Shown piece after piece: positions 60,166 to 64,000 of a DNA stretch of 64,000 nucleotides. Both the position numbers and the translations under genes were made by a program. This DNA is from JBGLNJ01 sp041300525 (GTDB lineage Bacteria; Chloroflexota; Anaerolineae; Fen-1058), in contig JBGLNJ010000001.1 in NCBI GenBank assembly GCA_041300525.1, forward strand, positions 868,001 through 932,000, given 5' to 3'. The notes beneath the pieces are model-generated. The model was given only the letters and a program-made list of their open reading frames with translations, ran no database searches and was not told the DNA's origin. Within the stretch, counting starts at the first letter, position 1. Each line of letters opens with the position of its first letter.

Positions 60166-61008
60166 ATGGCTGTCGTACAGATGAAAGCCCTATTGGAAAC
60201 GGGCGTCCACTTTGGTCACCGCACCCGCCGTTGGAATCCCAAGATGAAGCCGTTCATCTTTACCGAGCGCAACGGCATTCACATCATTGACTTGCAGCAA
60301 ACGCTCGGCGCGATTGAGAACGCGTACAACTTGGTGCGCGATGTCGTCTCACGCGGCGAACCGGTGCTGTTCGTGGGCACCAAGCGCCAGGCGCAAGAAG
60401 CGATCAGCCAGCAGGCGGTCCGCGCCAGCCAGCCGTACATCACGCACCGATGGTTGGGCGGCACGCTCACGAACTGGCGCACCATCCGCCAGCGGATTGA
60501 TACGCTCACCACGCTCGAAGGCCGCCGTGACCGGGGCGAACTCGAGCGGCTCATCAAGAAAGAAGCCTTGCTGATCACGCGCGAGATCGAAAAGCTCAAT
60601 CTGCGGTTGGGCGGCATCAAAGAGATGACGCGCCTGCCGGGCGTGTTGTTCGTGGTGGACGTTCGCCGCGAGGTGACGGCGGTGCGCGAGGCCAACTCGC
60701 TCAACATCCCCGTCATCGCCATGGTGGACACCAACTGCGACCCCGACCCGATTGACTATGTCATCCCGTCCAACGACGATGCCATCCGCGCCATCAAACT
60801 CATCGCGACCAAGATAGCCGATGCGGCATTGGAGGGCGTGGCGATGCGCAAAGAGACCCTGCCGGGTGGGACAGCCGAAGAAGGCGCCGCCGAGGCCGAA
60901 GAGAAATACTTGGGCGAAGCCACGTTAGCCAAGATTCGCAGTGGCGAACTGGCCTTTGAGGAAGACTTGTCCGCCAGGGACGAGACCTCGGACCAAGTCC
61001 AAAGCTAA
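60166..61008 (+). CDS. rpsB: Ribosomal protein S2
   Basis: The protein has 280 residues. It has the S2 signatures ALLETGVHFGHRTRRWNPKM, FTERNGIHIIDLQQT and IAMVDTNCDPDPIDYVIPSN. The C-terminal 40 residues are an acidic tail. ATG at 60166 is chosen because AGGAGG lies eight bases upstream; the frame is open to 59953 but without S2 similarity. It starts the rpsB-tsf-pyrH-frr-uppS-cdsA block. Confidence 0.97.
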   Translation: MAVVQMKALLETGVHFGHRTRRWNPKMKPFIFTERNGIHIIDLQQTLGAIENAYNLVRDVVSRGEPVLFVGTKRQAQEAISQQAVRASQPYITHRWLGGTLTNWRTIRQRIDTLTTLEGRRDRGELERLIKKEALLITREIEKLNLRLGGIKEMTRLPGVLFVVDVRREVTAVREANSLNIPVIAMVDTNCDPDPIDYVIPSNDDAIRAIKLIATKIADAALEGVAMRKETLPGGTAEEGAAEAEEKYLGEATLAKIRSGELAFEEDLSARDETSDQVQS

Positions 61009-61028
61009 GAATAGAGCGAGGAATCTGA

Positions 61029-61625
61029 ATGGAAATTTCGGCAACTCTAGTCAAACAACTGCGCGAAGCGACAGGCGCCGGCGTGCTCGAATGTCGCAAA
61101 ACGCTTGAGCAAGTCAACGGCGACTATGAAAAAGCTGTTGCGGCCCTCAAGGAAAAAGGGCTGGCCAAGGCCGCCAAGAAGGCCGAGCGCGCGGTTAAGG
61201 ATGGCCGCGTGGAAGTCTATGCGCATCCCGGCAACCGCGTCGGCGTCATCCTGGAAGTCAACTGCGAAAGCGATTTTGTCGCGCGCACAGAGGATTTCAA
61301 GTCGCTGGTGCACGACCTGGCGCTGCACATTGCGTTCTCAAATCCCAAATACGTCCGCGCGGAAGATGTTCCCGCAGATGAACTTGAAATTCAGCGCGCC
61401 ACATTCAAGGCGGAAGCGGCTGCCACCGGCAAGCCGGAGAACGTGTTGGACAAGATCGTTCAGGGCAAGCTGGACAAGTACTATGACGAGATCTGCTTGC
61501 TGCGCCAGCCGTTCGTCAAAGACGACAAGGTCAAGGTGGGCGACCTGGTGACCGCCGGCATCGCCAAGATCGGCGAGAACATTGTCGTGCGACGGTTCGC
61601 CCGGTACGAGCTGGGCGAAGCCTGA
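61029..61625 (+). CDS. tsf: Elongation factor Ts
   Basis: It exchanges GDP on EF-Tu. The protein has 198 residues, the short form seen in many bacteria. The N-terminal UBA-like part is TLVKQLREATGAGVLECRKT, later EVYAHPGNRVGVILEVNCES with DFVARTEDFKSL. The start is ATG at 61029 with GAGG upstream, 20 bases after rpsB. A strong terminator follows it. Confidence 0.95.
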   Translation: MEISATLVKQLREATGAGVLECRKTLEQVNGDYEKAVAALKEKGLAKAAKKAERAVKDGRVEVYAHPGNRVGVILEVNCESDFVARTEDFKSLVHDLALHIAFSNPKYVRAEDVPADELEIQRATFKAEAAATGKPENVLDKIVQGKLDKYYDEICLLRQPFVKDDKVKVGDLVTAGIAKIGENIVVRRFARYELGEA

Positions 61626-61643
61626 CGCGGATCGGAAAACTAG

Positions 61644-61679
61644 ACCGGGTGATTGGCAATTGGACAATCACCCGGTTTT
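61644..61679 (+). terminator. Intrinsic terminator between tsf and pyrH
   Basis: ACCGGGTGATTG and CAATCACCCGGT form a perfect 12-bp stem, followed by TTTG. It separates the ribosomal pair from pyrH, so pyrH probably has its own promoter or depends on read-through. Confidence 0.8.
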
Positions 61680-61716
61680 GGTGTACTCTATAGGCAGTCT
61701 CTTCGGAGTAAAAGCC

Positions 61717-62433
61717 ATGACCGTACCCAAGTACAAGCGTGTGTTGTTCAAGCTAGGTGGTGAGGCGTTGGCGGGGCAGGGGGGCTTTGGCATCAGCCCG
61801 CACATGGCCGAAGATGTCGCCGCCAAGATCAAGGCGGTCAAGAATTATGACGTTGAGATTGCCCTGGTGCTGGGCGCGGGCAACTTGTGGCGGGGCAAGG
61901 ATGGGCTGGCGCATGGCATGGAGCGCGCTACCGCCGACCACATGGGGATGATTGCCACGATCATGAATGCGCTGGCGCTGCAAGACGCGCTGGAGCGTCA
62001 GGGTATGGCGACCCGCGTGCAGACGGCTATCGAGATGCGCGCGGTCGCCGAGCCGTATATTCGCCTGCGCGCCATCCGCCATCTGGAAAAGGGGCGTATC
62101 GTCATCATCGGCGGCGGCACCGGCAACCCCTACTTTACCACCGACACGGCTGCGGCGCTGCGCGCCATGGAGGTCGGCGCCGATGTGCTCGTCAAAGCGA
62201 CCAAGGTGGACGCCGTTTACTCGGCTGATCCGCGCACCAATCCCGACGCTCAACGCTTTGATCGCCTGACCTATATTGATGCGCTCAATATGCGGGTGGG
62301 CGTGTTGGATAGCACGGCCATCTCGTTGTGCATGGATAACGACATGCCGATTATCGTGACGGACCTGTGGCAGCCCAATAGCCTCGAGCGAGCGGTGCTG
62401 GGCGAAACCATCGGCACGATGATCACCAGGTAG
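61717..62433 (+). CDS. pyrH: UMP kinase
   Basis: It makes UDP from UMP. The protein has 238 residues with KRVLFKLGGEALAGQGGFGI, ALVLGAGNLWRGKDG, the GGGTGNPYFTTDTAAALRA loop and VLVKATKVDAVYSADPRT. ATG at 61717 is chosen by family start; GGAG lies ten bases upstream. It is followed after seven bases by frr. Confidence 0.95.
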   Translation: MTVPKYKRVLFKLGGEALAGQGGFGISPHMAEDVAAKIKAVKNYDVEIALVLGAGNLWRGKDGLAHGMERATADHMGMIATIMNALALQDALERQGMATRVQTAIEMRAVAEPYIRLRAIRHLEKGRIVIIGGGTGNPYFTTDTAAALRAMEVGADVLVKATKVDAVYSADPRTNPDAQRFDRLTYIDALNMRVGVLDSTAISLCMDNDMPIIVTDLWQPNSLERAVLGETIGTMITR

Positions 62434-62440
62434 GGAACCT

Positions 62441-62998
62441 ATGATCAAAGACCTCCTCCACGAAACCGAAGGCAAGATGAAGAAAACCCTCGAAGCGCTG
62501 GAGGCCGACCTGCGGACCATCCGCACGGGCCGCGCCACGCCGGCGCTGGTCGAGCGGGTGATGGTCAATTACTATGGCACGCTGACGCCGCTGGAGCAAT
62601 TGGCGACCATCTCTGCGCCGGAGCCGCAACTGCTCACCATTCGGCCTTACGATCCTTCTTCGCTCAAAGATATGGAGCGCGGCATCCTGGCCAGCGAATT
62701 GGGATTGACGCCGAACAATGACGGCAAGCTCATCCGCCTGGTCATTCCTCGGCTCACCCAAGAGCGCCGCGTCGAACTGGGCAAAATCGTCCACCGGCGA
62801 GTGGAAGAGGCGCACGTGTCCATTCGCAATATCCGGCGTGAAGCGATGAACGACGTGCGAGACTTTGAGAAGGAAAAGCTGGTCACCGAAGACGAAGCCG
62901 AACGCGGACGAGAAGACCTCCAAGCATTGACCGACCGCTACATCAAGAAAGTGGACGAGTCCGGCGCGCGCAAGGAAAAAGAGATCGCCGAGGTGTAG
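62441..62998 (+). CDS. frr: Ribosome recycling factor
   Basis: The protein has 185 residues, the standard length. The long helices include ALEADLRTIRTGRATPALVE and VELGKIVHRRVEEAHVSIRN, with LTIRPYDPSSLKDMERGILA in the second domain. It releases ribosomes after termination with EF-G. The start is ATG at 62441, seven bases after pyrH, so the two are co-transcribed. Confidence 0.97.
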   Translation: MIKDLLHETEGKMKKTLEALEADLRTIRTGRATPALVERVMVNYYGTLTPLEQLATISAPEPQLLTIRPYDPSSLKDMERGILASELGLTPNNDGKLIRLVIPRLTQERRVELGKIVHRRVEEAHVSIRNIRREAMNDVRDFEKEKLVTEDEAERGREDLQALTDRYIKKVDESGARKEKEIAEV

Positions 62999-63025
62999 AG
63001 GCGACTGCCTGGACTCGCTATCTGT

Positions 63026-63760
63026 ATGCCATCTAATCCAACTGTGAGTCGTATTCCTGCCCACATCGCCATCATCATGGATGGCAATGGTCGCTGGGCC
63101 AAAGCGCGCAACTTGCCGCGCTTGGCGGGCCATCGCGCTGGCACGGAAAACCTGCGCCGTATTCTCAGGGCTTGTGTCGAGTTCGGCATCAAGACACTGA
63201 CGATCTGGGCCTTTTCCACTGAAAATTGGCGCCGTCCTCAGGAAGAAGTTCACGGGCTGATGGACATCCTGGAGCAGGTCATTGATCGCGAGCTGGCCGA
63301 GATGCACAAGAACGGTGTGAGGCTGCGGCATTTGGGCCGGCTGGAAGGCATTGCGGATCACCTCCAGACCAAAGTGCGCCATGCGGTCGAATTGACTCGG
63401 AACAACGAGCGCATCACCTTGAATGTCGCGTTCAACTATGGCGGCAAGGCCGAGATTCTGGACGCTGTCAAGCGCATCATCGCGGACGGCGTGCGCCCGG
63501 AAGATGTTGACGAGAGCCTCTTTGCGCGTTACCTGTCCACGGCCGGCCAACCCGACCCGGACATGATCATCCGCACGGGAAACGAATCTCGCATCAGCAA
63601 CTTTATGCTATGGCAGGGCGCTTACGCCGAATGGTACTTTACACCCATCTTGTGGCCCGATTTCGACAAGGAAGAATTGCGCAAGGCGCTGGATGAATAT
63701 GCCCGGCGCGAACGTCGCTTTGGAATGACGACCGAACAGGTCAGGACCACGAGCCGTTGA
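63026..63760 (+). CDS. uppS: Isoprenyl transferase (undecaprenyl diphosphate synthase family)
   Basis: This cis-prenyltransferase builds the lipid carrier for cell-wall precursors. The protein has 244 residues with HIAIIMDGNGRWAKARNLPR, the substrate block LTIWAFSTENWRRPQEEV and NVAFNYGGKAEI. The late motif reads RTGNESRISNFMLWQGAYAE; most relatives have SGE where this has GNE. The start is ATG at 63026. The product chain length is not predictable. Confidence 0.92.
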   Translation: MPSNPTVSRIPAHIAIIMDGNGRWAKARNLPRLAGHRAGTENLRRILRACVEFGIKTLTIWAFSTENWRRPQEEVHGLMDILEQVIDRELAEMHKNGVRLRHLGRLEGIADHLQTKVRHAVELTRNNERITLNVAFNYGGKAEILDAVKRIIADGVRPEDVDESLFARYLSTAGQPDPDMIIRTGNESRISNFMLWQGAYAEWYFTPILWPDFDKEELRKALDEYARRERRFGMTTEQVRTTSR

Positions 63761-63848
63761 ATCTGGAACGGGCCGTGGAGATCCGAATTGGAGGAGCAGG
63801 GTTGGGTAGACCTGGGTCGCTTGTCTCCGCAATGTTAGTCCATCCCCC

Positions 63849-64000
63849 ATGTTTCGTAATCGTTTGCTGAGCGCAGGAGTTCTCATCCCGGTCGTCCTGG
63901 GATTGACGTACCTGGGCGGTATGTGGTTCCTGGGCCTGGCTTTGTTTGTGTTGATGTTGGCAGGTCTCGAGTATGCCAACCTGCTAAAGCGTGACGGCGA
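63849..64000 (+). CDS. cdsA: Phosphatidate cytidylyltransferase, 5' end only (cut by window edge)
   Basis: ATG at 63849 opens MFRNRLLSAGVLIPVVLGLT and a second helix WFLGLALFVLMLAGLEYANL, which is the N-terminus of CdsA, the enzyme making CDP-diacylglycerol. Position after uppS fits the usual gene order. The frame is open to the window end. Confidence 0.8.
   Translation, partial: MFRNRLLSAGVLIPVVLGLTYLGGMWFLGLALFVLMLAGLEYANLLKRDG

Noticed and set aside
1..64000. Defence island or biosynthetic gene cluster as the main system in the window
   Set aside because: Apart from the partial PD-(D/E)xK protein at the left edge there are no defence genes, and there are no NRPS, PKS or RiPP core genes.

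Overview
The window is GC-rich and gene-dense and carries housekeeping genes together with lipoproteins that have long Thr/Pro linkers. It includes a cell-division and peptidoglycan cluster with the small Sbp (DUF1290) protein, LysM and LytR-CpsA-Psr surface proteins, and the rpsB-tsf-pyrH-frr-uppS-cdsA block. Together these suggest a Chloroflexota bacterium, probably Anaerolineae-like. That placement is inference from gene content and protein style, not from a marker phylogeny. I see no rRNA, tRNA or CRISPR array.

The main structural result is that genes are cut on one or both sides at about 1.83, 12.82, 23.76, 34.64, 45.45 and 56.00 kb. The intervals are about 10.99, 10.94, 10.87, 10.82 and 10.54 kb, falling steadily. 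The simplest reading is that the window is draft contigs of one genome, sorted by length and joined without N spacers. Gene order should not be trusted across those six points. The 12.82 kb point is the least certain.

Layout. 1-1.83 kb: the end of a PD-(D/E)xK-type protein and a truncated peptide/nickel-type substrate-binding lipoprotein. 1.83-12.82 kb: the 5' part of priA, then trpS, a Gre-like protein, a VKOR-family protein, a LysM lipoprotein broken by a TAG, a Nudix hydrolase, an M42 peptidase, a lone receiver, an M19 dipeptidase, a TPR/zinc-finger protein, panE and a decayed panE fragment. 12.82-23.76 kb: the tail of a serine integrase at a likely attachment point, a deoxynucleoside kinase, a methyltransferase, a SpoIIE-type phosphatase, a B12/radical SAM protein, a phosphotransferase, two lipoproteins sharing ends but not middles, two flavoproteins and the end of a transglutaminase. 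23.76-34.64 kb: a repeat-rich secreted protein, then ftsZ, ftsA, sbp, ftsQ, ddl, murB, murC and two CvpA-like genes on the minus strand. 34.64-45.45 kb: lipoproteins, AlaX, a metallo-beta-lactamase-fold protein, a large kinase-like sensor lacking the usual His, a LysM protein, an LCP protein and a truncated ResB-like protein. 45.45-56.00 kb: a minus-strand catabolic locus with a BMP-type ABC importer, a fold-type II PLP enzyme, carbamate kinase, a YgeW-type and an ATCase-like carbamoyltransferase and a GntR regulator. 56.00-64.00 kb: pstC(partial)-pstA-pstB, an MFS permease and the rpsB-to-cdsA block behind a structured leader.

A recurring feature is degenerate tandem arrays with a 7-base or 8-base period at gene boundaries, often beginning at or next to a stop codon. 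They occur near 9.89, 27.35, 29.03, 31.06, 31.47, 36.81, 53.80 and 54.33 kb. In ddl and murB they are read as protein. The 8-base arrays surround a four-helix-bundle (S23/IVP-like) gene. Because arrays of this kind occur in several segments, the segments probably belong to the same genome.
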